From Fodinicola feengrottensis (lineage in GTDB: Bacteria > Actinomycetota > Actinomycetes > Mycobacteriales > HKI-0501), in the NCBI RefSeq assembly GCF_010993775.1, contig NZ_WOTO01000071.1, positions 1-46,896 of the forward strand: 46,896 nt of DNA. Reading direction: 5' to 3'. The notes below the pieces were generated by a model that was not told where the DNA came from, did no database searches, and was given only the letters and a program-made list of their open reading frames with translations. Position numbers and translations under genes: made by a program. Shown here one piece after another: positions 1 to 9,913 of the stretch. The first letter of the stretch is position 1, and every line of letters begins with the position of its first letter.

Positions 1-34
1 CCGACGCGTCCACTCGCCAGTGCTCCACCCGTGG

Positions 35-499
35 TCAGGTGATTACCCTGCGAGTCGAGGTGGTCGGCAGCGCGTAGTCGCCGAGCCGAACCTGGGCCCC
101 AGCAGCATCCCCACCAGGAATCCGCGCGACCCACTCGACCAGGGTGAAGCCCGCGGCCGTACGCCGGATCGCCTGCCAGCACTTACGCGGCAGGTCGCGG
201 GCCTCCCCGAACCGGTCACGCAGCCGGTAGGCCAGGTAGCCGCCGAGCGCGAGCGCGGCGACCGCCCAGGCCACCACCATGGCCGTCCGGGTGAGCAGGT
301 GTGGCACCGAGAACAGCGCGACGAAGGTGAAGATCAGGGCGGTGCCGAGCACGGCAACCCGGACCACCGCCTTCGCTCCGCACCATTTGTGCAGGCGCGC
401 GACAAAAGCCGCCTCGACGGCCACTACGACGACGAGCAGCAGTGCAATCACATATATCCAGACGCGCGGACGGGCAGGTGAGGTCACCCGCAGGGCCAA
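35..499 (-). CDS. Small multi-pass membrane protein of unknown function
   Basis: Product of about 154 residues. It has three hydrophobic segments, at roughly residues 12-34 (centred on VIALLLVVVVAVEAAF), 44-65 and 70-90, followed by a soluble C-terminal tail of about 60 residues. A TTG codon gives the full length; the in-frame GTG four codons later is an equally good start, and neither has a strong Shine-Dalgarno sequence. I do not recognise a family. Its neighbour downstream of the window edge is unseen, and the citrate synthase gene behind it is on the same strand with a 32-base gap, so co-transcription is possible. Integral membrane location is clear from composition; any function would be a guess. 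Confidence 0.6.
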   Translation of the reverse strand: MALRVTSPARPRVWIYVIALLLVVVVAVEAAFVARLHKWCGAKAVVRVAVLGTALIFTFVALFSVPHLLTRTAMVVAWAVAALALGGYLAYRLRDRFGEARDLPRKCWQAIRRTAAGFTLVEWVARIPGGDAAGAQVRLGDYALPTTSTRRVIT

Positions 500-531
500 A
501 AATGCACCCTAGCCGATGAGGCGGCACGCGC

Positions 532-1680
532 TCAGAGGGGCTGCGGTGCCGGTGGTCCCACGTACCGTGCGATGGGTCGGATGATTTTGCTGTCAGCGGC
601 CTGTTCCAGGATGTTCGCGCACCAACCAATCACCCGGCTGCTCGCGAAAGTGGGCGTGAACATTGACCGAGGCAGGCCACTTAGCTCCATCACCACGCCG
701 GCGTAGAACTCCACGTTGACCGGCAGTTCGCGGCCCGGCTTGAGCTCCTTCAGCAGCGCCAGCACGCGGCGTTCGACAGCCACCGCGAAGTCGACCAGAT
801 CGCCGCCGAGGCGCTGGCCGATCTCCCGCAGCAGCATCCGCGCCCGCGGGTCCTCGGTGCGGTAGACCGCGTGCCCGAAGCCCATGATCCGGCGGCCGGC
901 CAGCATCTCGGCCCGTACCCACTCGTCGATCCGGTCCGGCGTACCGATCGCGTCCAACGCTTCCAACGCGCGGTCCGGCGCGCCGCCGTGCAGTGGCCCG
1001 GAGAAGGCGCCGATCGCGGCCGCCACCGCCGAGGCCACGTCCGCGCCGGTCGAGGCCACCACGCGCGCGGTGAAAGTGGACGCGTTGAAGCCGTGGTCCA
1101 CGGTCGACACCAGATACGACTCGATGGCCGCCACCTTGGCGGCTTCGGGCACCGCCCCGGTCACCATGTAGAGCCAGTTCGCCGCCGCGGACAGGTCAGC
1201 TCGCGGCTCGACCGGTTCCAGGCCCTCGCGGATCCGGTGCAGCGCCGCCAGTACGGTCGGCGTGACGGCACTTATGAGCAGCGCGTCCACGCGTCGCTGG
1301 GCTGGATTCTGGTCGTACACCGGCCGCAGCCCGCGGGCCGCGCCGATCAGCGACAACGCCGTACGCAGGCCGGCCAGCGGGTGGAAGGTGGCGCCGGCGA
1401 GCGCGATCGAGCGCAACACCGGGCGCACTTCGGCCGGCAGTGGGCGCAGTGGCGCCACCTCGGCCCGGAAGGCGGCCAGCTGTTCGGCGGTCGGGAGCCG
1501 CCCGTACGCGAACAGATACCAGACTTCTTCGAGGGTGCGTTTCTCGGCGAGCTCGATCGCCGAATACTGCCGGTAGTGGTAGAAACCGGCACTGCCCTGG
1601 ACATCGCCGAGCTCGGTGTCGGTCACCACCACGTTCTTCAGTCCGCGCGGGACCTGGATCGGGTCTGTTGCCACTGACAT
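532..1680 (-). CDS. Citrate synthase family protein (type II-like, about 382 aa)
   Basis: Condenses oxaloacetate with an acyl-CoA; citrate synthase or 2-methylcitrate synthase cannot be told apart here. Three family signatures are in order: the FNAST region near residue 200, GPLHGGA with a catalytic His near residue 230, and GFGHAVYRTEDPRA with the second catalytic His near residue 270. The usual catalytic Asp of the NVDFY motif is Glu here (NVEFYAG). The start has a good ribosome binding site (AAGGAG, 5 bases before ATG). The frame is intact and the length is normal for bacterial enzymes. It is transcribed divergently from a second citrate-synthase-like gene carrying a helix-turn-helix, an arrangement I know from Streptomyces. 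An AT-rich palindromic control region lies between them. Confidence 0.9.
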   Translation of the reverse strand: MSVATDPIQVPRGLKNVVVTDTELGDVQGSAGFYHYRQYSAIELAEKRTLEEVWYLFAYGRLPTAEQLAAFRAEVAPLRPLPAEVRPVLRSIALAGATFHPLAGLRTALSLIGAARGLRPVYDQNPAQRRVDALLISAVTPTVLAALHRIREGLEPVEPRADLSAAANWLYMVTGAVPEAAKVAAIESYLVSTVDHGFNASTFTARVVASTGADVASAVAAAIGAFSGPLHGGAPDRALEALDAIGTPDRIDEWVRAEMLAGRRIMGFGHAVYRTEDPRARMLLREIGQRLGGDLVDFAVAVERRVLALLKELKPGRELPVNVEFYAGVVMELSGLPRSMFTPTFASSRVIGWCANILEQAADSKIIRPIARYVGPPAPQPL

Positions 1681-1727
1681 GGATTCTCCTTGTGGGGTCG
1701 CCCTCTACTCTCGATACGTCCATCAAG

Positions 1728-1752
1728 TATTGTCAATATTGATTTAATCAAT
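1728..1752. promoter_or_regulatory. Overlapping AT-rich palindromes between divergent citrate synthase genes
   Basis: TATTGTCAATA (1728-1738) is an 11-base inverted repeat. It overlaps ATTGATTTAATCAAT (1738-1752), a 7-1-7 perfect inverted repeat. The AT richness is striking against the GC-rich surroundings. The site ends 13 bases before the preferred ATG (1766) of the rightward gene and lies about 50 bases before the leftward ATG. It is a likely operator or promoter for both genes. The N-terminal helix-turn-helix of the rightward protein is a candidate binder, by inference. Confidence 0.55.
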
Positions 1753-1765
1753 GTTCGGAGGCGAG

Positions 1766-2957
1766 ATGGACGGTTACCTCAGCACTGAGCAGGTGGCCCG
1801 CCGGCTCGGAGTGAAGGCCGAAACGGTGTATGCGTACGTCAGCCGCGGCCTGCTGACCAGCCTGCGGACCAGCGGGCAGCGCGGCAGCCGGTTCGCCGCT
1901 GATGAAGTCGAACGGCTGGCCGAGCACGGTCGCGACGACGCACGCGCGGTCGGCGTGGTCGAGCGCATCCGTACGAGCCTGACGCTGCTTGACCGCGACA
2001 CGCTCTACTACCGTGGCCTCCAGGTGACCGAGCTGGCCCGGGAGCACCCGGTGGAAGCCGTCGCGTCGTGGCTCTGGACGGCGGATTTCGCTGCTGCGGA
2101 ACCGTTTCCAGTGGTCCCGGAGCAGGTGGCCGCGGCCGTACGAGCGACTGCGGGGTTACCGGCTGACGCCCGGTCCGTCGACCGGATCCGGCTGATCGTG
2201 GCGACTCTCGGCGCGCTCGACCCGCTGCGTTTCGACCTGTCCGCGACCGCGTCCGTACGCACCGCCCGCTCGCTGCTCGGGTCGGTCGTGGCCGCACTGC
2301 CCGCCCGCTGAGCCGCGGCCGGCGCACGACTTCGCGGCCGCGGTCTGGTCGCGGCTCACGCGGCACCCCGCGCATCCCGCGTGCGTGGCGATCCTGCGGG
2401 CCGCGCTCATCCTGCTCGCCGACCACGACCTCGCGGTGTCGACGCTGGCCGTCCGGGTGGCCGCGAGCGGCCGGGCGAACCTCTACGCGGCGCTGTCCGC
2501 CGGGTTGGGCGCGTTTGACGGGCAGCTCCATGGGACGGCGAGCACGCTCGCGTACAAGTTCCTGGCCGACGCGCTGACCGACCCGATGACCGCGCTTTCG
2601 GACCGCCTACGGCTCGGCGGTCCACTTCCGGGTTTCGGTCACCGCGTTTATGCGCACCGCGATCCGCGCGCGGAAATGCTGCTGGATATGCTGGCCGGCC
2701 TCCGACACCCGTCCGCCGTCGCGGTTTCCAGCGCGGTCAACGAAATCCGGACCGCTCAACCGGAGACCTTCGCGAATGTGGATCTCGCGCTTGCCGCGGT
2801 CATGCACGCCTTCGACATGTCCGCGGACGCCGGCGAGGCTATTTTCGCGCTGTCGCGGCTGATCGGGTGGACCGCGCACGCCATGGAGGAATACGCGGAG
2901 GAACCACTGCGCTTTCGCCCCTCCGGCATTTACGTCGGGCCGATGCCGCCAGCGTGA
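1766..2957 (+). CDS. Citrate synthase-like protein with N-terminal helix-turn-helix (frameshifted)
   Basis: The N-terminus (STEQVARRLGVKAETVYAYV) is an excisionase/MerR-type helix-turn-helix of about 50 residues. It is followed by a citrate synthase fold with GQLHGTA and GFGHRVYAHRDPRAE, which keep both catalytic His residues, and NVDLALA, which keeps Asp. I place the start at ATG 1766 because GGAGG lies 4 bases upstream; the earlier ATG at 1751 lacks this and would sit inside the palindrome. The frame breaks near 2290-2308: the first frame ends at TGA 2309-2311, and the protein resumes one frame over as PPAEPRPAHDFAAAVW and runs to 2957. The complete product would be about 397 residues. The catalytic residues suggest it could be active, but a DNA-binding regulatory role is also plausible. 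Confidence 0.82.
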
Positions 2958-2962
2958 ACGGG

Positions 2963-4867
2963 CTATTCGGAGGCGAGCGAAACCCCGGCGGACCACACCT
3001 TGAATCCACCGGTGACCGCGAAATAGCGGGTGCCGGCGGGCACGGTCGCCGCGTCCGGCAGCTTGGCGATCTTGCTGAGCTGTTTGCCCACCAGGTGCTC
3101 GCCCCATTCGAGCATGCGCGATTTTCCTCGCCACCCCACAGCTGTCCGGCGCCGTAGGCCGAGTGTGGCGGCAGATGCGGCAGAATCAACCCGGCCAGCT
3201 TGTTGATGTCTCCGCGTCCGTCCGAACCGGTGCCCTCGGTGATCATCCTGTTCCAGGTGATCCCACCAGCCGCGTGCTTGAGGTGGACAGCGAAACGCAT
3301 GACGTCCACATTCCATGGAGCTGTGATCGTGACACTGCGCGGTGGCCCCGGCTTGGGCACCGCCTTGCTCGGCTTCTGAGCCGGTTCCACATAAGTGCCC
3401 CCCGTCGAAGACCTCCTGCGGGATCTTCGCGGCGTTGTCGCGCATCACGCCGAACTGGGCGTCGCTCATCTTGTCAATGTGCGCAGGTGACTCGGCGGTG
3501 TTGGCCAATTGGCTGTAAATCGCCTTGTTCAGCGTGATGTATTTCAGGGCAGCGTCGCCCCGCAGCACGACCTGGTGTTCGGTGTCGACCACCACCGCGG
3601 TGGTGCCTTCGACAGTGAATCCGACGTGGAGCAGCGCACTTTTCGCGGAGGCATCAGCCGAGAAGAAGGCATTCAGCACAGCCGCGCCTTGCCCGCCCTG
3701 GACACCGAAACCCCGCCCCACCGTCATGAGCTGCGAGTCGTACGAGTTGCCCGAACCCGCGCTCCCCTCGGTCAGCAACTCGTCCCACGCGGCGTTGTTC
3801 GCGGCCGTACGACTGTCGGAGCCCTCCGTTAATGACGCCGGTCGAGGCTCCGCGCCCGCTCGAAGCAGCTCTTTGCTCCGGGTGTACGAAATGCCCTGGT
3901 GGTAGGGCGCGACGGGCTTCGAGAAAGCCAGGCCAACCCCGGGGCGATTCGGAATATTCGCTCGGTTGGCAGCGATTTGTTGGCAGATCTGCGCCTTCGT
4001 GATGGGTGCTGCCAGGTGTCTCGGCCGGCGCCACCCTTGCCGTCTTGGACAACAAATTCGCCCAGTCCAGCACGGTTTCCTCTGGCACCCGGTCGGCGCC
4101 ATCCAGGCTCGCCGTGACTTTGCTGTAGTCGCCGGAACCCGCCGCGGCCAATCCGCCGGGCAATCGGGGGCCTTCGGGGCGTACGCCCGTCAAGATCCTG
4201 TTCTTGAGATCGGCCAGGCCCTCCAGAACGGCGGGCAGATGGGACGCGGCATCGGCCGTCACATTGGTCGCGAGTCCCTCGAACTGCAGCGCGCGAGCCA
4301 GCATCTCGACATCGGACGGGACATTGTCCAGCCCGGGGCCGACCGGTGCGCCGATCTGGACGCCGAGCTGCCACTGCGCCACGCCTGGGTTGATGCTGCC
4401 CTCTGCGTTGCGTACGAGCGCGGCGACCAGCGGCGCCAGCGACGCGACATCGACCGGCTTCTTCCTGGCCGCGGCCTGCTCGGCTTTGGGCAGCGCGGCG
4501 ACCTCCGCGCGTCGTGCTGGCGCAACACCTCGGCAATCGCGTCGTAGCCAGGCATGGTGATGCTGTTGAGATGCATGAGCCGCTCGATCGCCAACCGCAC
4601 ATCGGCGGCGTCGTTCACCTGCGGCCCGGGGATGTCCCCGACCATCCCGCTTTTCGACACGACCGCGTTGGCGCGCTGCACCGGAACTCGGCGTGTCGCG
4701 AGCGTGGTGACCGCCTTGTTGCCCGCTGTACGCTGCAGATCCAGCAGTGCTCGCGCGACCGGCGCCATGCCGTGGCCCTCGTTCCGAGCTGGCGCGGTGG
4801 TGACCGGGTGTCGTCGAGCACCTGCTGGGGAACGATCGGACACCGCTCCGGTAGGCGTCAATTCCAC
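2963..4867 (-). CDS. LQRTAGN-motif protein, possible contractile-injection-system associated cargo (several frameshifts)
   Basis: A product of about 635 residues assembled across four apparent frame changes (near 4505, 4010, 3400 and 3130; the one at 3400 sits in a run of six C). The start is GTG 4867, preceded by GGGAGGAC. Near residue 41 is LQRTAGNKAV, a short N-terminal motif shared with proteins that accompany DUF4157 and extracellular contractile injection systems in actinobacteria. The middle is alpha-helical and Ala/Leu-rich. The C-terminal third (HVGFTVEGTTAVVVDTEHQV and onward) looks globular, ending in RYFAVTGGFKVWSAGVSLASE-type beta-rich sequence. I do not recognise its enzymatic class. 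It converges with the preceding gene, leaving a 5-base gap. A second protein with the same kind of motif starts at 44364. Confidence 0.6.
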
Positions 4868-4972
4868 GCGTCCTCCCACAGACCAAGGCACAGTTCTTCG
4901 GTGATCCATATCGTACGAAGTCCCGCGCCTCGCGTCGTCTTCCCCCTGCTCAAAGGCTTGCGCGATCAGCCC

Positions 4973-5821
4973 TCATCGTCTCCCCTTGTGGCGATACCTC
5001 TTATGCATGGCGGCCAGCCAAGTCTGGAAGTCGGCCTCAATCGCCGGCTCCCAGTCGGCCACATCGATCTGGGCGCTGGTGTACGTCCGGTCGGCCAGCC
5101 GGAGTTTGCCGAAAACGTCCCGCACCCGAATGTCATCGGCGGCCTCGGCGACCGTGTCGGCCAACTGCGCTGGGATCGTCATGATGCCGCTGGGCGTACC
5201 AAGAATCACGTCGCCGGGCAGCACGGTGGCCTCGCCGAGCCGGACCGGCACGTTGATGCCGGCCAGTGTCACGTCCGCGATCGCGGTCGGATCGTTGTCC
5301 CGAAAGAAGAAGTTCACTCCGTCCAATGAGGACAGTCCGGTCATGTCCCGGATCCCGCCATCGATGACCGCGCCCACGCCGGTCCGGGACGCGATCGCCG
5401 AACCGAGGTTGTCGCCGATCACCGTACCGTTGCGAACCTTGCCGAAAATGTCGCACACCATCACGTCACCGGTTTGCAGTGTCTCGATAATCCACGAATT
5501 CTGCCGGTCGTCGCCGGCCAGCCGACCCTCGCGCGCGCCGGCGGCCACCACGGCGGCGTCATAATCGGGGCGGTGCGGCAGAAACTGGGCCGTCACCGCA
5601 CGGCCGACCAGGATGGCGCCCGGGTGCGTCTGGCGCCAACCGCCAGCGAACTGGCGGTGATATCCGTGCAGTCGCAGCACATCCCAGGCCTGCTCGGTGG
5701 TGGCACCGGCCAGCTTCTGCAAGGTCGCGTCGCACACCCGCGGCCGGCCGTCGGCGGACCTCTCACCCGTCCAGGCCGCGGTCAGCTCGGTCAGGTCGTC
5801 AACGCTCGGGGCAATCCGCAT
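4973..5821 (-). CDS. RraA-like / 4-hydroxy-4-methyl-2-oxoglutarate aldolase family protein
   Basis: Intact 282-residue protein. The central segment carries the RraA/aldolase family signature: GDNLGSAIASR, then VIDGGIRD about 15 residues later, with the Arg-Asp pair that binds divalent metal and substrate in this family. A later VLPGDVILGTPSGI completes the fold. Members either cleave 4-hydroxy-4-methyl-2-oxoglutarate or oxaloacetate (class II pyruvate aldolases) or, in enterobacteria, regulate RNase E. The long C-terminal extension of about 60 residues with Trp-rich helices suggests a catabolic member. The start has AGGGATGAG upstream of ATG 5821. No pathway neighbour is present, so the substrate is unknown. 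Confidence 0.78.
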   Translation of the reverse strand: MRIAPSVDDLTELTAAWTGERSADGRPRVCDATLQKLAGATTEQAWDVLRLHGYHRQFAGGWRQTHPGAILVGRAVTAQFLPHRPDYDAAVVAAGAREGRLAGDDRQNSWIIETLQTGDVMVCDIFGKVRNGTVIGDNLGSAIASRTGVGAVIDGGIRDMTGLSSLDGVNFFFRDNDPTAIADVTLAGINVPVRLGEATVLPGDVILGTPSGIMTIPAQLADTVAEAADDIRVRDVFGKLRLADRTYTSAQIDVADWEPAIEADFQTWLAAMHKRYRHKGRR

Positions 5822-5898
5822 GTCTCATCCCTATCACACGTCTCACCAGCACATACGAGCCCCGCCGATGGCGAATTAGGGACCTGCTCGACAACAGA

Positions 5899-7506
5899 AT
5901 GCGGTACGAGTTAGGGTCACCTAAGTTCGTCGCCGACCCGTTCGCCCGCGAGCCAGGTGCCCGCCTCTATGCGAGCGGCGACATCGTCCGCTACCGGGTC
6001 GACGGCGCGATCGAGTTCCTCGGCCGGGCCGACAACCAGGTCAAAATCCGCGGCATGCGGGTGGAACTGGAAGAGATCGAGGCGGTGCTGGCTCAACACC
6101 CGGCCATCCGCCAGGCCGTTGTTCTCGCGAAGAAGTCCCGGCTCTATGCGTACACGGTGGCCGAAAGTGACACGCGGGACGTGAGCACTGAACAACTCCG
6201 GCAGTGGTCGACCACCCACCTCCCCGACCGCATGGTCCCGGCCGAATATGTGTTGTTGCCGACTTTCCCCTTGCTGTCCTCGGGAAAAGTCGATCGCAAG
6301 GCGCTGCTGGCACGTTCGGCGCCAACCCGACCCGACGGCTCGTACGTGCCGCCAGCCACCGACGCGGAAAAAAGCTGGTCGCGCAGGTCTGGGAGGAGGT
6401 CTTTGGAGTGGACCGGATCGGCGCCACGGATCATTTCTTCGATCTCGGCGGACATTCCTTGCTGCTAGCCAAAGTGCAGGCCATCCTGCGCCGACGGATG
6501 TCGGGGGACATCATCCCGGTGATGGATCTGTTCACGCACCCGACCGTCCGGGAGATGGCTGGCCTGCTGGAATCGGAGCGTACGGCCACCGAGACCGCCG
6601 CGTTGGGCGTCCTCCTACCGATTCGTACGGAAGGATCCCAGCTACCGCTTTTCTGCGTCCATGGCGCCACCGGGCTGAGTTGGCAGTATGCCGGCCTGCG
6701 CAAATACCTCAGCGCCGACATTCCGCTGTATGCCCTGCAGGCCCGCGGGTTCGACCGCCGCCGCGACCTCGCCGGCAGCCTCGCCGAGATGACCGGCGAA
6801 TACCTCGACCACATCCGGACGATCCAGCCGCACGGCCCGTGCCGACTGATCGGGCTGTCGTTTGGCGGGGTGCTCGTCCAGCAAATGGCCGTCCGGCTGC
6901 GAAACCTGGGCGAGCCGGTCACCTTGTTGTCCATTTTGGACGCCTACCCGAAATATCTATGGGAGTCATTCTCGGTGGACTACGAACAAAAGGCGCTCCG
7001 CTCGCTGCTCTACATGGCTGGCTATGACCTCAGCGCGCTCGACGACGAGCCGCCGCGGCACGAGCGGGTCACCCGGATCATCCGCGAGCAGGACGGGATT
7101 CTCGCCAAGCTGGAAGACTTTCACGCTCTCCGCGGTTGTCGACAACTTCATCAACGCGGCCGTTCTGCAGCAAAGTGCGACCTTCGAGAAATTCGACGGA
7201 GACCTGTTGTTCTTCCGGTCGATGGTGGACCGGATCTCGGACACACTGGTGCCAGCGAAGTGGACGCCCTACATCGGCGGCAGCATCGAGAGCCACGACG
7301 TACATGCCCGCCACGACGACCTCCTGTCGGCCGCAGCGCTGACCGAAATCGGCCCAGTCCTGGCTAACGCCTTACAGAGGATCCAGAGAACATCCAGAGC
7401 CATCCCGGAAGCTGTCCGCCGAGACCGACGTTTTCGGTCAGTGACGCGGGAGGATCTATGGCACAGCAGCGAGAAGATGAAGAACGTTCCCGGTCCGGCG
7501 CGGTGA
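5899..7506 (+). pseudogene. C-terminal remnant of a non-ribosomal peptide synthetase (partial A, PCP, thioesterase)
   Basis: The reading begins in the last third of an adenylation domain: FVADPFAREPGARLY, the A7-type GD motif, GRADNQVKIRGMRVELEE (A8) and LSSGKVDRKAL (A10, with the catalytic Lys). A carrier domain follows with DLGGHSLL, whose Ser takes phosphopantetheine. A type I thioesterase follows with GLSFGG (nucleophile Ser), ILDAYP (Asp) and HARHDD (probable His). Everything upstream of A7 (condensation domain, A1-A6) is absent; 78 bases upstream the divergent RraA-like gene begins. Frame changes occur near 6368-6374 (run of A) and near 7125. No such NRPS can work alone, so this is the stub of a deleted or rearranged gene, or a trans-acting fragment at best. 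Confidence 0.75.
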
Positions 7507-9874
7507 GCCGGCGGGCCGCGCGCTGGGATGGGCTGGTGCGGTCGCGGTCGCCGCGACCGTCGGAGTGCCCAGGATGGCCTTCGCCGATCCGCCGCCGACA
7601 CTGGTGATTCCGACGCTGGTGGGGCCGGTGTCAGAACTGTGCACCACAGTACGGGTGCAGGGCGCGCTGAAGGGCGCCCATGTCACCGTGGAGTCCATTG
7701 GCGCGAAGCCACGGGTGGTCGCCCAGCAAATCGCGAAGTTCGGCGGGGACGAGCGGCTGACCACTCTCTCGCCGCTACGATCCGACGATTTACTGGTCGC
7801 GTACCAGGAAGTGGGCGCGGACAAGAGCTCGATGACGCCCACCGACATGGCGATGGGAGTACAGCCGGCACCGGTGAGCCTCGACGAGATTGGCTATCTG
7901 GGCGCGCTGACCCACCTTTTCCAATGTGGACGGTACGTCTGGATCACTGGCGCGATTCCCGGCGCCACCATCGAAGTTTCGTTCAGTGGTGTCGTACAAG
8001 CGCAAGGAACCGCGTACGAGGGCGAGGCTCGGCTGACGCTGGCCGCCCCGATTTCGGCTGGCTCGCCGGTGAGTCTGCGGCAGATCACCCCGATCGGTCC
8101 GGGTCCCACGGTCCCGATCATGCCTGATCAGCTGCCAGCGACGCTGTCCGCGCCCACCGTCCAAGCACCGCTGGTGAGCTGCCAAACGGCCGTCCTGGTG
8201 ACAGATGTGCTCGACGGCGCCCAAGTGACCCTCACCCACAAATCCGGCGTCACCCAGACCGCCGGATTCGACCGCTCGGCATTGTGGATGGGTGTGCAAC
8301 CGCTGGTCGAGGGCGACACCATCGCCGCTACTCAAGTGTTTCCCCAACCTTGCAACAAAACGAGCCCGACCAACCCGTCGGTGCGGGTGGTGGCGCCGGA
8401 CAAGGTCGACCCACCGTCGATCATCGGCCCGTTGTGTGCGGGCTCCAACAAGGTACGGGTCGCCAATTACGCCCCCGGGGCGACCATCAGCCTGCAAATC
8501 GATTCGACGGTCTTCGCGGCATGCCGCCGGCCGCTGGTTCGTACGACTTCCAGGTCGACCCACTGCCGGCCGGCGCGAATGTCCAGGTCCGTCAGGAGAT
8601 CTGCGGTGTCATCGGGAAATTGTCGGAGCCACCGCTGGGGGTGGACAGCCACCAGGATGTCACCAAGGCCGCGACGATCCATCCCAAACTGCATGCCTGC
8701 GGCCGTGGTATCTGGATCGCCGATTTCCACCCAGAACTCGCTGGTGCAGGCCTGGGCCCAGCACGGGACGTCGTTCGCGCCCATTTCCGAAGTCATCGTG
8801 GCGCGAGAGCCCGCCCAGCAGTTCATTCCCGTCACGCCCTACCTTCGACAGGGCGACCAGGTGGTGGTCCGAGAATGGGCTTGTTCCACCCAGAAACTGG
8901 ACTCCGCCGCGCTCACAGTACTCGGACCGGACAGTCCTGGGCCGCCGCAGATCCCGCCGACGCCGACGGCCGAAAGCACCGTGGTCACAGTCATCAACGT
9001 CGTGTCCGGTGCGCTTGTTGTTGAGGTATTTCTCCAGGAAAGCGCGAATGCCCCATGGCAGTTCATCGGATCCGCGGTGGGGATGGACGAGGACGCCAAC
9101 TGGTTGCTGGGCGTACCAGTCAACGTACGGCTTCCCTTGGACGGTCTGGTCAAGGCCAGGCAAGCCGTCTGCGGAATGCAGACCGAGTTCGGAGCAGCCG
9201 TCAAGATCATCCGCGGGAAGCCTGGTATTCCGGTGCTGGACACACCGGTCAATATCGGCAACCAGCCACTGCGTCCCAGTTTTCGTTGGCATGACCCGTA
9301 CGCCGGCGACTCGCGGCGAGCTAGCAGCTTCATCATCACGGCTGCGGTGAACGGTGGGGCAGCCGCTTTCAGCAAGGAGGTTACCAGCACCTCGTACAGT
9401 CCGGACACGGACCTCCTGGAAAAGACCACCTACTGGTGGACCGTAAAAGGGAAAAAAAAAAACTCCAGCGGCGACGGTGTCACGTCCCAACAGGCCCTGT
9501 TCGACACCGGGCCAAAACCCACGCCACCGCCCCCGCCGCCGCCGGTGCTCACGGGGTACGACGTGAACACCCTGACACTGAAGGGCACCGGATTCAAACC
9601 GAGCGGCACCGTCTACGTCTTCGTGGCGATTGCCGGCTGGATCCCTGGCAACAGTCTTTACGATCTGCGATACAGCAGTCCTTTGGTGCAATGCACAGCG
9701 GATGCGACGGGGAACCTCAGCGCCCGCGTCGACCCGAAAACGGCCGTCCCGCCGATTTATGTCGAAAGCTATGGCACCTATCTCTACGGTGCCTGGCCCG
9801 GCGAAAAAGTCAGCTTCACCGCCCATGACGCGAATGCGAACGTAGAGAGCAACACGTTCACTGTCACGGCATAG
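7458..9874 (+). CDS. Secreted modular protein with repeated single-Cys beta domains (frameshifted)
   Basis: ATG 7458 has GGGAGGA upstream. The N-terminus is hydrophilic with Arg-Arg, then one frame over comes a hydrophobic stretch (LGWAGAVAVAATVGV) ending AFA before DPPPT, which reads as a signal peptide with cleavage after Ala; the frame changes near 7520. The mature protein of about 770 residues shows several modules of roughly 80-100 residues, each with one Cys followed by a beta-rich stretch and a Gly-Ala turn: LCTTVRVQGALKGAHV, QCGRYVWITGAIPGATI, SCQTAVLVTDVLDGAQV and LCAGSNKVRVANYAPGATI. A proline linker (TPPPPPPP) precedes a final Ig-like domain. Two compensating frame changes lie near 8518 and 8735. 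Extracellular location is well supported; function is unknown, with adhesion or polymer binding possible. Confidence 0.6.
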
Positions 9875-9913
9875 CGTCCACAGTGGGCACTAACCGCGGC
9901 GGCCCGGTGGCGC

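Noticed and set aside
5911..5924. TTAGGGTCACCTAA inverted repeat resembling half an iron box
   Set aside because: It lies inside the coding frame of the NRPS remnant, and the half-site spacing differs from the iron box found at 10747.
8660..9826. 388-codon minus-strand frame inside the secreted modular protein gene
   Set aside because: It is antisense to a protein with a signal peptide and repeated modules, and has no motif of its own.
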